A stretch of DNA of 34,795 nt from positions 1-34,795 of the forward strand of contig CANFNA010000015.1 of assembly GCA_947448395.1 (NCBI GenBank), read 5' to 3'. A program made the translations under genes and the position numbers. A model generated the notes under the pieces. That model did no database searches and was not told the DNA's origin. It worked only from the letters and a program-made list of their open reading frames with translations. Positions within the stretch are counted from its first letter, which is position 1. The number at the start of each line of letters is the position of its first letter. Source of the DNA: Chthoniobacteraceae bacterium (GTDB taxonomy: Bacteria; Verrucomicrobiota; Verrucomicrobiia; Chthoniobacterales; Chthoniobacteraceae). Shown piece after piece: positions 1 through 8,412 of this stretch.

Positions 1-348
1 ATCGATCCAGCGTCGCGAAGCGTGGTGGTGGGAGAGGCTGAGGATTTGGTGGTGGAGGAGTTTGAGATGGATCATGCCACTTGGAATTTCGAAGGAGAGG
101 TGATTCCGGAATCGTTTGAGTGCGTGGTGAAGATTCGCTATGCGCATCCTGGAGCGGAGGCCACGATTTATCCCGACGTTTCAGGGCGTGCGAGAGTGCG
201 TCTCCATGTTCCGCAACGGGCTGTGACTCCGGGGCAAGCGGCGGTGTGTTATCGGGGAGATACGGTACTCGGCGGTGGCTGGATTATACGGAGCTGTTCG
301 GTTGTTTCGCCTATTTCTAACAATCTAACAGAATCTCCGGCGCGTTGA
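1..348 (+). CDS. mnmA: tRNA-specific 2-thiouridylase MnmA, C-terminal fragment (5' end outside window)
   Basis: The reading frame is open from the first base, so this is the 3' end of a gene that begins before the window. The visible 115 or so residues match the C-terminal beta-barrel region of MnmA (TrmU), which uses ATP and a sulfur relay to make 2-thiouridine at the wobble position of tRNAs for Lys, Glu and Gln. The diagnostic stretch is KIRYAHPG, followed by VTPGQAAVCYRGD and VLGGGWI near the end; this GQ-A-V-Y-GD-VLGGG-I pattern is the MnmA C-terminal signature. The PP-loop ATPase domain and catalytic cysteines lie upstream and cannot be checked. A GTG at 22 is an internal codon, not a credible start. 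cutA follows 9 bases after the stop, so the two are probably co-transcribed. Confidence 0.9.
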   Translation: MDPASRSVVVGEAEDLVVEEFEMDHATWNFEGEVIPESFECVVKIRYAHPGAEATIYPDVSGRARVRLHVPQRAVTPGQAAVCYRGDTVLGGGWIIRSCSVVSPISNNLTESPAR

Positions 349-357
349 AGTGACAGC

Positions 358-690
358 ATGCGCTCCGAATCTTGTGTGTTGGTAGTTACAACGTTTCCGG
401 ACATTGAAACGGCTCGCGATATAGCCAAGATCTTGGTGGAAGAGAGGCTTGTTGCTTGCGTGAATCTTATCCCTCAAATGGAGTCTATTTATCTTTGGAA
501 AGAGGGGATTCACAATAGTCATGAGGTTGGCGGCTTAATGAAGACCATGGAGTCTCGGGTTTCGGTTCTAGAGACGAGGCTTTGCCAGCTTCATCCGTAC
601 GAACTGCCCGAATTAATCGTTCTCCCGGTGAAGGGAGGTCTTCCCGCTTTTCTCGATTGGGTATCTGCCTCGGTTAAAAGGGGAGGCTGA
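358..690 (+). CDS. cutA: CutA1-family divalent cation tolerance protein
   Basis: A 110-residue protein of the usual CutA1 length. It opens with a beta strand (VLVVTTFPD), then an amphipathic helix with an acidic and hydrophobic pattern, then the family hallmark LVACVNLIPQMESIYLWK, and ends with YELPELIVLPVKGG and a C-terminal aromatic helix. CutA1 proteins form very stable cytoplasmic trimers of ferredoxin-like subunits and bind divalent metals such as copper; their physiological role is unsettled. The ATG at 358 lies 9 bases past the mnmA stop, which suggests one transcript. One departure is the loop HNSHEVGGLMKTM, where most members have a charged E-LL-IKT segment; the fold should tolerate this. 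Confidence 0.92.
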   Translation: MRSESCVLVVTTFPDIETARDIAKILVEERLVACVNLIPQMESIYLWKEGIHNSHEVGGLMKTMESRVSVLETRLCQLHPYELPELIVLPVKGGLPAFLDWVSASVKRGG

Positions 691-994
691 GCGGGGACTG
701 GCCGAATAAGTTTGTGCCAATGCAATGTCGCTTCGCTTTAGTCGCTAGTGGTGCATTGGTGGTTAAGATAACACAGGTACATCCTGCGGATAATCAGCGG
801 ACAATAACGAGACCCCTCTGTTTTTCTCGATTGTTACACAGAGTAAACAGGTTGATTTTTAAGCGCTAAATGCGGATGTTGGTGGGCTGCTAATGTCAAG
901 AGTCTGACCTATGTAGACTCGATGGCCCGCGATTTCTATTGGTTATCAATCGTAAGATGATTTCATACAAGATATTAAAGCTTTTTAAAAGTCC
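691..994. other. Intergenic region of 304 bases between cutA and the DUF1501 gene
   Basis: No credible reading frame or known RNA family was recognised. It is AT-richer than its surroundings towards the right end and must carry the promoter of the DUF1501 gene, but no convincing -35/-10 pair could be picked. It holds three short inverted repeats: CCAATGCA/TGCATTGG (717-724 and 752-759, 27-base loop), CTCTGT/ACAGAG around 815-843, and GAGTCT/AGACTC (900-905 and 915-920). None is followed by a T run, so none is a classical terminator. Confidence 0.5.
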
Positions 995-2469
995 ATGAAC
1001 CGTTCCCTAGAGTCTTCGCCTGATCGTTCGAATCTGATTCATCCCGAGAACATTCCCTACTCTTCTCGGAGGGATTTTTTGATTCGGCATGGACTTGGAT
1101 TTGGCGCAGTTGGAATGGCCGCGATGTACGGGATCAATCCTTTTGATCTTCAAGCGGCAGCTCCGCAGGCTTCTGTCGGAGGGAATCCAAGCGTTACGCC
1201 GAAAGGGCCTTTGGCGCCGAAGAAACCGCACTTTACTGCTAAGGCGAAGGCGGTGATTCACATTTTTGCACCAGGCGCACCCTCTTCCGTCGACACATGG
1301 GATCCGAAGCCTTTGTTGAACAAACACGACGGCAAGAACATTCCGGGCTATCAGGGCATCGCTTTTGGCTCTCCCTTTAAGTTTCAGAAGCAGGGTAAAT
1401 CAGGCATCGAGGTGTCTGAGGTTTTTCCGCAAATTGGGAAACACATCGACGACCTAGTGGTAGTGCGCTCTCTGTTTGCTGAGATTCCGGACCACGTTAT
1501 TGCTGGGAGCATGATGAACACGGGCTCGCCTCAGCTTCCGAAGCCGAGCATTGGGTCATGGGCTCTTTACGGGCTGGGGTCTGAGAATCAGAACATGCCC
1601 GGATTTATTACACTCGGAGGAGAGCCTGAATGGAGGCAATGTTCGTTCATGCCGGGGATCTACCAAGGCTGTAACGTCAACTATAGTCCGACGCAGCCAC
1701 TCTCAAGTATTCTTGCGAACATCCGAAGTCAGTTCAGTTCGCTGGATCGTCAGAAGCGACAGTTGGAAATGGCGAGCATGCTGAACAAGATGCATGCCGA
1801 GAAATTACAGCGCGACTTGCAGCTTGAGGCTCGAATCGAGGCGTTTGAAATCGCCTTCAAGATGCAGACTGAAGCGACGGATGCATTCGATGTGAGTAAA
1901 GAGACGCAGGCGACGCGCGACATGTACGAAAAGCTTCCTGGGAGCACGACGAAGAATGCGCACGGCACGAAACTCTTGGTGGCTCGGCGTTTAATTGAAA
2001 GAGGGGTGCGCTTCGTTCAAGTGCCGATTGGAGGTTGGGATCACCACAACGATATCGAGACTGCACTTCCTTTGATTGCGAACTCAACGGATGGTGCCGT
2101 TGCGGCTCTCCTGACCGACCTCAAGCAGCGCGGTTTGTTGGATTCTACATTGGTGATTTGGGGGGGGAGTTTAGCCGGACGGTGACTCGAGATGGGCAGG
2201 GAGGAGGAGCTAAGCCTGGGCGGGATCATAACGGGCAAACGCTTTGTTGCTGGATGGCGGGCGGAGGGGTGAAGGCGGGAACGGTTTACGGAGCTACGGA
2301 CGAATTTGGCGGCCGCTCCGTCGAAAACCGAATGCACATCCATGATCTTCATGCGACTTGGCTGCACCTGCTTGGGTTTGACCACACCAAACTCACTTAC
2401 GATTATAACGGCCGCAGTTTCCGTCTCACGGACAACTTTGGGGAAGTGGCCAAGGACCTGATTGCTTAA
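995..2469 (+). pseudogene. DUF1501 (sulfatase-like) Tat-exported protein, interrupted by a frameshift in a G8 run
   Basis: Two overlapping frames together encode one DUF1501 protein of about 491 residues, a normal length for this PVC-rich family, whose alkaline phosphatase/sulfatase-like fold has no proven substrate. The first frame (995-2185) starts with a twin-arginine signal (SRRDFLIRHG, near residues 24-33) and a hydrophobic segment, continues through FAPGAPSSVDTWDPKP and GGWDHHNDIE, then falls out of frame after LVIWGG. The second frame continues seamlessly with EFSRTVTRDG, GRDHN, WMAGGGVKAG, YGATDEFG and DLHATWLHLLG up to 2469; all are family hallmarks. The break is at eight consecutive G bases (2160-2167): one extra G would restore the frame. 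It may be a sequencing error, a true mutation, or slippage-dependent expression. The PSCyt1 gene follows at 2500, the usual partner of DUF1501 genes in these phyla. Confidence 0.85.
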
Positions 2470-2499
2470 CTTTATTTGGACAGGCCATTGACTCTTTGT

Positions 2500-5475
2500 A
2501 TGAAAGTAAATCGCGTCTTTATCAGTACGATTGCCAGTCTTCTTAGTTTGCCTCTGGCGGTGCACGCTGCGGTAGCCGTCGCCATTCCGCCGGAGCAAGT
2601 GCAGTTTTTCGAAAGCAAGATCCGACCAATTTTGGTGAATCACTGTCTTGAGTGTCATTCGGCTGAAAAGGGAAAGACCAAGGGTAGTTTTAGCATGGAT
2701 ACGCGGGAGGAGATTTTGAAGGGCGGCGAAACTGGGGCAGCCTTCAAGCCTGGTGACGCAAAAGGGAGTGCGATGATTAAAGCGGTGGAGTGGACGGATG
2801 ACCTTCAAATGCCGCCTAAGAAGAAACTTTCGGATGATCAGATTAAGGACTTAACGGAATGGGTCGCCATGGGAGCCCCGGATCCTCGGGCGGGAGGATC
2901 CGTGGGTAAGCCGAGTAAAAAAGATCACTGGGCGTTTCAACCGGTAAGTCGTCCGACGGCTCCTGCGGTGAAGAATGCGGACTGGTGCGTGAACTCCGTG
3001 GACAAGTTTGTTTTGGCGAAGCTGGAAGAGAAACAGATGCTTCCCGCTCCTCCTGCTTCGAAGGAAGCTCTTTTGAGGCGCGCTTATTTCGATCTCATCG
3101 GATTGCCGCCGTCTCCTGCAAAGATTCTGGCATTTGTCCAAGATGAAAGTCCCGATGCTTTTGCGAAGGTCGTGGAAGAGTTATTAGCCTCGCCGCAGTA
3201 CGGGGAGCGCTGGGGGCGTCACTGGCTGGATACCGCTCGTTACGCGGACACAAAGGGATTTATCCCTGAAAGTTCGATGGAAGATTATCATTATCCCTTT
3301 GCGTACACTTATCGCGATTGGGTGACTAAAGCGTTCAATGAGGACATGCCGTATGATCAATTCATCATACAGCAATTGGCTGCGGACAAGATTCCCAATA
3401 ACAAGCGCGAGAACTTGGCTGCGTTAGGGATTCTCACCCTTGGCAAGAAATTCCAGGATCCCGAGGAGGTCGTGGCGGATCGAATTGACGTTATTGGACG
3501 TGGATTGCTGGGTTTGACTGTGGCTTGCGCGCGTTGCCACGACCACAAATTTGACCCGATTTCCATCAAAGATTACTACGCCTTGCGCGGAGTATTCACG
3601 AGCGTTCGAGAGCCGGTGGATTTGCCCGTCATTCACGGCGATCCAAATTCTGCAGAGGTGCAAGAGTTCAACCAAAGGCTTGCCGATTTACAGAAGCAGA
3701 ACTTGGAAGGATTTTATGCCGCCCACAAAGAGTTTTCAGATGCCTTCCGCAAGCATGCTGAGGCGTATTTGGAAGTAGCCTACTTGTCCCGCAAGGATGC
3801 TCCTGAAGCGGAGCGCAAAAGGGCGGATCAGTTGGAGGCAACGCACAAACTGGATCCGAATATTATTGAGCAGGTGAAGAGATCTATCGTGCCGAACAAT
3901 CCTGTGGCGGGGCCTTTGGCAAAAATCCTTTCTGGAGAGAGCCAAGAGTCGGTGAATCAATCCATCGACCAAGGAAAGTTTAACAAGGGCAATGTGAACC
4001 TGATGGTCGCGCAGTTTTTGAAAGAAAGCCTCCCTGCGGCTCCGGAGAAGAAAGCGGCGGCTTTCGCGAAGTTGTTTTTGGCGGTGGAGTCAAAGGTTGC
4101 ATCCGCATACCAAACCATGGGGGATTCTTCCAAGAATGCGATGGAATCACCGGAAAAGGGGCTTTTGGAGATTGTCGGTTTTCCGCTCAAGCCGATTTCA
4201 GCAGCGGAGCTACCCGATCATGAGGCGGTGAGAACGGCGTGGATCAAGACGGTTCCGTTCCGTAGTCGAGGCCTGTTTTGGACTCGTTCCAAGTATGTCC
4301 AAATTAGTGAATTGATGATGAGTCCAAAAGGGGCGCCGGTCCGTGCTATGGTGATGGAGGATTTACCAAAGCCGATAGACTCACCTGTTTTTCCGAGGGG
4401 CAATAGACCTGCTCCGGATGCGCCGAAGGTGCCTCGTCGGTTTCTGGAAATTTTGAGTTCTCAACAGGCTGAGCCGTTCAAGGATGGGAGTGGGCGCTTG
4501 GAATTAGCGAAGGCGATTGCTGACAAGAGTAATCCTCTCACGGCGCGAGTGATGGTGAATCGGATTTGGATGCACCACTTTGGAGAAGGGTTGGTTCGGA
4601 CTCCTGATGACTTGGGAAACCAGTCCGGAAAGCCAACGCACCCAGAGTTGCTGGATTTTTTAGCGTCGTGGTTCATGGAAGATTTCGGTCCGGCTAAGCC
4701 GGCTTGGTCTGTTAAGGCGATGCACAAAGCCATCATGCTTTCCAAAACTTATCAGCAAACGAGTACTTCGGGGATGCGTCAGCAGGACGTGGATCCTGGC
4801 AATCAACTCCTCTGGCGGGCAAATTTGCGACGTCTGGATTTTGAGAGCTTCCGCGATTCGCTGCTGACGATGGCTGGGAAACTGGATCTCCAGATGGGTG
4901 GAGCGCCGGTGAATATTATCGACGAACCGTTTTCTCTCCGTCGGTCTGTTTATGGGTATGTGGACCGCGGCAACATGCCGGATTTGCTGATGCAGTTTGA
5001 CGTAGTGAATCCCGTGCAGCCTAACTCGCAGCGCCGATCAACCTTGGTTCCCCAGCAGGCGCTGTTCTTGATGAACAGCCCGTTTGTCGTGATGGTCACC
5101 AAACAGATCATTTTGAGGCCTGAGATTCAGCGTGCTGAAAATGATCGCCAGCGCATTTTGGCTATTTACAGAATTGTTCTTCAGAGGACGCCTTCGAAAG
5201 AGGAGTTTGATTTGGCCACTCAGTTTCTGGCGCGAGAGGCTAAAAGTCAGGCGGCCGAGGAAAAAGAAATGAAAGCCGTGGCTGCGGAGTCCTCAAAAAT
5301 GGCAGCCAAAAATAATGTAACTACTCCCAAGGTGGTTGGTGCAGCCGCTCTTCAAAAGAACATGACTAAGGCCGTCGTCAACGAGGGCGATGTGATTCAG
5401 AGGATTCGTCTCTCGCCGTGGGAAACGCTCGTGCAGACGCTTCTATTTGCGAATGAGGCGGCTTACGTGAACTGA
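2500..5475 (+). CDS. Secreted PSCyt1/DUF1549/DUF1553 protein (planctomycete-type cytochrome c)
   Basis: A 991-residue protein of the large PVC family with an N-terminal planctomycete cytochrome c domain (PSCyt1), then DUF1549, then DUF1553 at the C-terminus. The ATG at 2500 is preferred over an in-frame TTG at 2476 because it gives a clean signal peptide (MKVNRVF, then a hydrophobic stretch ending VHA-A). The heme-binding motif CLECH is at residues 49-53, with a likely distal Met in LQMPPKKKL. DUF1549 contains YGERWGRHWLDTARYADTKG and the second Cys-His motif CARCHDHKFDPI; DUF1553 contains RVMVNRIWMHHFGEGLVRTP and NPVQPNSQRRSTLVPQQ. The protein should act in the periplasm with covalent heme. 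It follows the DUF1501 gene by 30 bases, so both are probably one operon; the biochemical role of the pair is unknown, though redox-linked polysaccharide breakdown has been suggested for such families. Confidence 0.93.
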   Translation: MKVNRVFISTIASLLSLPLAVHAAVAVAIPPEQVQFFESKIRPILVNHCLECHSAEKGKTKGSFSMDTREEILKGGETGAAFKPGDAKGSAMIKAVEWTDDLQMPPKKKLSDDQIKDLTEWVAMGAPDPRAGGSVGKPSKKDHWAFQPVSRPTAPAVKNADWCVNSVDKFVLAKLEEKQMLPAPPASKEALLRRAYFDLIGLPPSPAKILAFVQDESPDAFAKVVEELLASPQYGERWGRHWLDTARYADTKGFIPESSMEDYHYPFAYTYRDWVTKAFNEDMPYDQFIIQQLAADKIPNNKRENLAALGILTLGKKFQDPEEVVADRIDVIGRGLLGLTVACARCHDHKFDPISIKDYYALRGVFTSVREPVDLPVIHGDPNSAEVQEFNQRLADLQKQNLEGFYAAHKEFSDAFRKHAEAYLEVAYLSRKDAPEAERKRADQLEATHKLDPNIIEQVKRSIVPNNPVAGPLAKILSGESQESVNQSIDQGKFNKGNVNLMVAQFLKESLPAAPEKKAAAFAKLFLAVESKVASAYQTMGDSSKNAMESPEKGLLEIVGFPLKPISAAELPDHEAVRTAWIKTVPFRSRGLFWTRSKYVQISELMMSPKGAPVRAMVMEDLPKPIDSPVFPRGNRPAPDAPKVPRRFLEILSSQQAEPFKDGSGRLELAKAIADKSNPLTARVMVNRIWMHHFGEGLVRTPDDLGNQSGKPTHPELLDFLASWFMEDFGPAKPAWSVKAMHKAIMLSKTYQQTSTSGMRQQDVDPGNQLLWRANLRRLDFESFRDSLLTMAGKLDLQMGGAPVNIIDEPFSLRRSVYGYVDRGNMPDLLMQFDVVNPVQPNSQRRSTLVPQQALFLMNSPFVVMVTKQIILRPEIQRAENDRQRILAIYRIVLQRTPSKEEFDLATQFLAREAKSQAAEEKEMKAVAAESSKMAAKNNVTTPKVVGAAALQKNMTKAVVNEGDVIQRIRLSPWETLVQTLLFANEAAYVN

Positions 5476-5509
5476 CGCGGCGGGCCCGCCTTATGCCCGA
5501 CTCTCTTCG

Positions 5510-5552
5510 GGGCGCGCAGGAGCTTTTAGTAGCGTCTGCGCGCCCTTTTTTT
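5510..5552 (+). terminator. Rho-independent terminator after the PSCyt1 gene
   Basis: A perfect 10-bp GC-rich stem (GGGCGCGCAG at 5510-5519 pairing with CTGCGCGCCC at 5536-5545) encloses a 16-base loop and is followed at once by seven T residues (5546-5552). It sits 34 bases past the PSCyt1 stop and ends the 995-5475 transcription unit before waaA. Confidence 0.85.
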
Positions 5553-5597
5553 GGATGAGATCCTACCTTTTTCAGGTGTTCTTGGGCGCCGTGTTGG

Positions 5598-6938
5598 ATG
5601 AGTCTTAGCGCCATGTCTGCTCGTGAACTTCCAGAAAGTATTGGGCTGCCCTTGCGATTGTATCGCATGTTGGGTCCGCTGCTCGCCGTAGTTCTGTTGC
5701 CGTCGCTGTTCCTTCGCTTGCGGCGCAGAGGAGGTTGGAGACCGAATTTTGAACAGCGCTTCGGGTGGTTTTTACAAAAGGACAAAGACCGTCTTACAGG
5801 GCATTCGTGGACATGGATTCACTCCATAAGTGTTGGAGAGACTTTAGTGGCTTTGAAGCTTGCGAGAGCACTCCAAGAGGTTCAGCCGAGTATGCGAATT
5901 GCGCTCTCAGTGACAACTTCAACGGGCTACGCGATTGCGGAACAGGCGACAGCAAATGGAATTTTTGTCATGTACAATCCCGTCGATTTTGAAGGTCCTG
6001 TGTCCCGCTGTTTGGATTTATTGAGGCCGGCGCGATTGATTCTGATCGAGGGAGAAATCTGGCCAAATTTGGTTTCGATGTGCTTTGAGCGAGGCATTCC
6101 AGTCTGTTTAGCCAATGCACGGCTTTCGCCTCGATCTGCGCGTCGTTTTACAAAGTGGCGGCGTTGGTGTGAGCCATTTTTTCAACTCTTACAATGGATC
6201 AGCATTCCTGACCCCGAGGAAATCCGGCGCTGGGAGTGCCTTGGCATTCCTTCTGATCGCTTGAAGCTTACTGGGAGCATCAAGTTTGATGAGGGTCTAT
6301 TAACGACTTCTGACGCACGTGCTGATCGCCTGCGAGCGCTTATGGAGTCGCTTGGTGGCGGGAGATTGAGTCCGATCTTGGTTGCAGGGAGCACGCATGA
6401 GGGCGAGGAGGAGATGCTTGTTCAACTTCTTCCGCACTGGAGAAGGACGCATGCGACGCTCAAACTAATTCTGGTTCCGAGGCACGTCGAGAGAGTCCCA
6501 GACTTGCTTCGCAGGCTCCGCTTATCTGGCCTTCAGATTGTGCTGCGCAGTGAACTAGAGAAGGTGTCTTCAGCCGATGTCATCTTGGTGGATAGTACTG
6601 GTGAGCTGCGAGACTGGTATAAACTCGCTACGGTCGTCTTTGTGGGAAAGAGCCTCACTGCGAATGGAGGACAGAACCCTGTGGAGCCTGCGCGGTTAGG
6701 AAAGGCCGTCGTATTTGGACCTCACATGGAGAACTTTGAGGTCGTCGTCAAACATCTCCTAGACGCGAAGGGCGCCATTCAAATTAGAGATAAGGCGCAT
6801 CTGGGTGAGGAAGTCAGTCGGTTGTTAGAAAGTCCGGATGAGCGTCGCGCGCTTGGGGAAAATGCGTGTGAGGTCCTGCAGAGACATCAAGGAGCTGCGA
6901 GACGGACGGCCGAGCTCATTTTAGGGGGATCTTATTGA
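5598..6938 (+). CDS. waaA: 3-deoxy-D-manno-octulosonic acid (Kdo) transferase
   Basis: A 446-residue glycosyltransferase that adds Kdo from CMP-Kdo to lipid A precursor at the cytoplasmic face of the inner membrane, the first core step of LPS synthesis. The order of parts is typical: an N-terminal membrane anchor (about residues 22-42), then the acceptor-binding Glycos_transf_N domain with HSISVGE, whose Glu81 corresponds to the catalytic base described for Aquifex WaaA, LIEGEIWPNL, ANARLSPRS and LTGSIKFD; the C-terminal donor domain has VAGSTHEGEEE, LVPRHVERV and a closing NGGQNPVEPARLGKAVVFGPHMENF. The ATG at 5598 is used; an in-frame ATG at 5613 is equally possible since no strong ribosome binding site decides. 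The last 23 bases overlap the 3' end of the opposite-strand propeller gene. Its presence implies a Gram-negative envelope with LPS. Confidence 0.95.
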   Translation: MSLSAMSARELPESIGLPLRLYRMLGPLLAVVLLPSLFLRLRRRGGWRPNFEQRFGWFLQKDKDRLTGHSWTWIHSISVGETLVALKLARALQEVQPSMRIALSVTTSTGYAIAEQATANGIFVMYNPVDFEGPVSRCLDLLRPARLILIEGEIWPNLVSMCFERGIPVCLANARLSPRSARRFTKWRRWCEPFFQLLQWISIPDPEEIRRWECLGIPSDRLKLTGSIKFDEGLLTTSDARADRLRALMESLGGGRLSPILVAGSTHEGEEEMLVQLLPHWRRTHATLKLILVPRHVERVPDLLRRLRLSGLQIVLRSELEKVSSADVILVDSTGELRDWYKLATVVFVGKSLTANGGQNPVEPARLGKAVVFGPHMENFEVVVKHLLDAKGAIQIRDKAHLGEEVSRLLESPDERRALGENACEVLQRHQGAARRTAELILGGSY

Positions 6939-8412
6939 GCGTATAATAGGCGTCCGAGTGATCGAGAGGCTCTCCGGCCTCCGATTTCAATCCGTCTGCG
7001 TGGAGCTCGTGGACGTACGAGGCACGGAGCCCTTCGACCTTCAGCCGAGTGCGCAGGCGGTCTTCGCTTACGACAGCGGCTATAATGTGGTTTGTCGCTG
7101 TTTCAATTTCGTCACTGCCGTAAGCGCTCGAATAAAGGTACGTGTAGTTCGTCATCCTGTAGGACTTCAAATCTGTTGCGCTAGCCACGTCCACCGGACG
7201 GGTGAATGAAAGTTCGAAGCCATCTGGAAGTGCGCGCATTTCGCGAATGGCGAATGGAACTTCGCCTTTCCAGCGAACACGTTGTAGGCCGTAAGATTTT
7301 GTGCCTAAAGAAGACCAGCCACGACTGGTCATACCGACCATGAGACTTCCGTCCTGAGCAAACAGGAGTCTAACGATGCCCGAGGCAAAGCCGCTCAAGA
7401 AAGGAAAGGTAGCGCCTTGGTATTCACCTCCAACTTTTTCGAGGAACACACGGCCGATCTTCGCGTCGGTGAATTCTGCTACGAAGAGCTGGCCGTCGAA
7501 AGGTCCGAATTTTCCACCCGCATTGCACACCGCAAGGTCTGTGCCGCTTCGGCCCATTTTATTGTAGGGGAGCCAAACGGCAGGGGGGCGCATCTCCGGA
7601 AGCGCCCGCAAGGCGTCTGGATAAGCAACCTTGGAGGGAACGGGCGCGGAGAGTTTTAATGGGGAGTCTTCTCGATTTTGTGATGCGATTCCCTCAGGGT
7701 TGAGAAAGAAGGTACCCTTCCGCATGTGGTAGATTGGGGTCGCTGGGATCCATGTTCCTTGCTGATCAACGCAGAACATATCGCCTTCAAGATTGGCGCC
7801 CAGTCCGCATGGAGAGCGCATGCCTGCGACCATGGGAACAAATTCCCCAGTTTCGGAGATTATCCCGCCCCAACCTCGCCAAGGCTTCTCGTTGGCAGAG
7901 TGGTCGCCCATGTCGACGTTCAATGTGACCCAGTGCTGACCTTTCCCGTCGCGTTTAGGGCCGTAGGCATAGCCGTGGTAAGCCCCTGAGACATTCCATC
8001 CGCGCCCCGCGGTGGAGTATTCATCGGCAATACCATCGCCATCAGAGTCACGCAGTCGCGTCATTTCGGTGCGTTGAGTGACTAGGAGGCTGTCTTTGTC
8101 CCAGAGCGCGCCCAGTGGTTCGTGGAGTCCAGCTGCGAACTGTTTGAATACGCGTTTACTTGGCGAGTCAGCCAGGGCGCCCTCAAGCATCCAGACTTCG
8201 CCTTTGCGGATCACCAGAGCGAGACGACCGTCTGGAAGCCAATCCATGCCGCCGACCTCAAGTGGAATACCGGAGCCCGGCTTCCAATCTTTGCTGCGGG
8301 AAGCGGTTGGCGAGTCTGCGGTCATAATATCGGCGATTTCGTATGCAGAGTTCTTGGCGAGCGCTGGGAGGGCGCTCGCGAAGACGATAAAAAGGAGAGC
8401 CCAACGTATCAT
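6916..8412 (-). CDS. Secreted beta-propeller, DUF7133/membrane-bound dehydrogenase-like
   Basis: A 498-residue exported protein with an obvious signal peptide (MIRWALLFIVFASALPALA). The fold reads as a six-bladed propeller of the soluble glucose dehydrogenase/NHL type that PVC genomes annotate as putative membrane-bound dehydrogenase. Supporting segments are GGMDWLPDGRLALVIRKG, DSDGDGIADEY (a calcium-type loop), AYGPKRDGKG, GGIISETGEFVPMVAGMRSPCGLG, and LFVAEFTDAKIGRV. The substrate is unknown; a sugar or polyol is a guess from the context. It is the last gene of the minus-strand operon and overlaps the pentaheme cytochrome gene by four bases (ATGA), so translation is coupled; the cytochrome is the natural electron acceptor. 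Its final codons overlap the 3' end of waaA on the other strand. Confidence 0.8.
   Translation of the reverse strand: MIRWALLFIVFASALPALAKNSAYEIADIMTADSPTASRSKDWKPGSGIPLEVGGMDWLPDGRLALVIRKGEVWMLEGALADSPSKRVFKQFAAGLHEPLGALWDKDSLLVTQRTEMTRLRDSDGDGIADEYSTAGRGWNVSGAYHGYAYGPKRDGKGQHWVTLNVDMGDHSANEKPWRGWGGIISETGEFVPMVAGMRSPCGLGANLEGDMFCVDQQGTWIPATPIYHMRKGTFFLNPEGIASQNREDSPLKLSAPVPSKVAYPDALRALPEMRPPAVWLPYNKMGRSGTDLAVCNAGGKFGPFDGQLFVAEFTDAKIGRVFLEKVGGEYQGATFPFLSGFASGIVRLLFAQDGSLMVGMTSRGWSSLGTKSYGLQRVRWKGEVPFAIREMRALPDGFELSFTRPVDVASATDLKSYRMTNYTYLYSSAYGSDEIETATNHIIAAVVSEDRLRTRLKVEGLRASYVHELHADGLKSEAGEPLDHSDAYYTLNKIPLK

Noticed and set aside
2041-2808. Long 255-codon minus-strand frame opposite the DUF1501 and PSCyt1 genes
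   Set aside because: It is antisense to two well-supported genes, has no recognisable domain and a Ser/Arg/His-rich composition typical of shadow frames.
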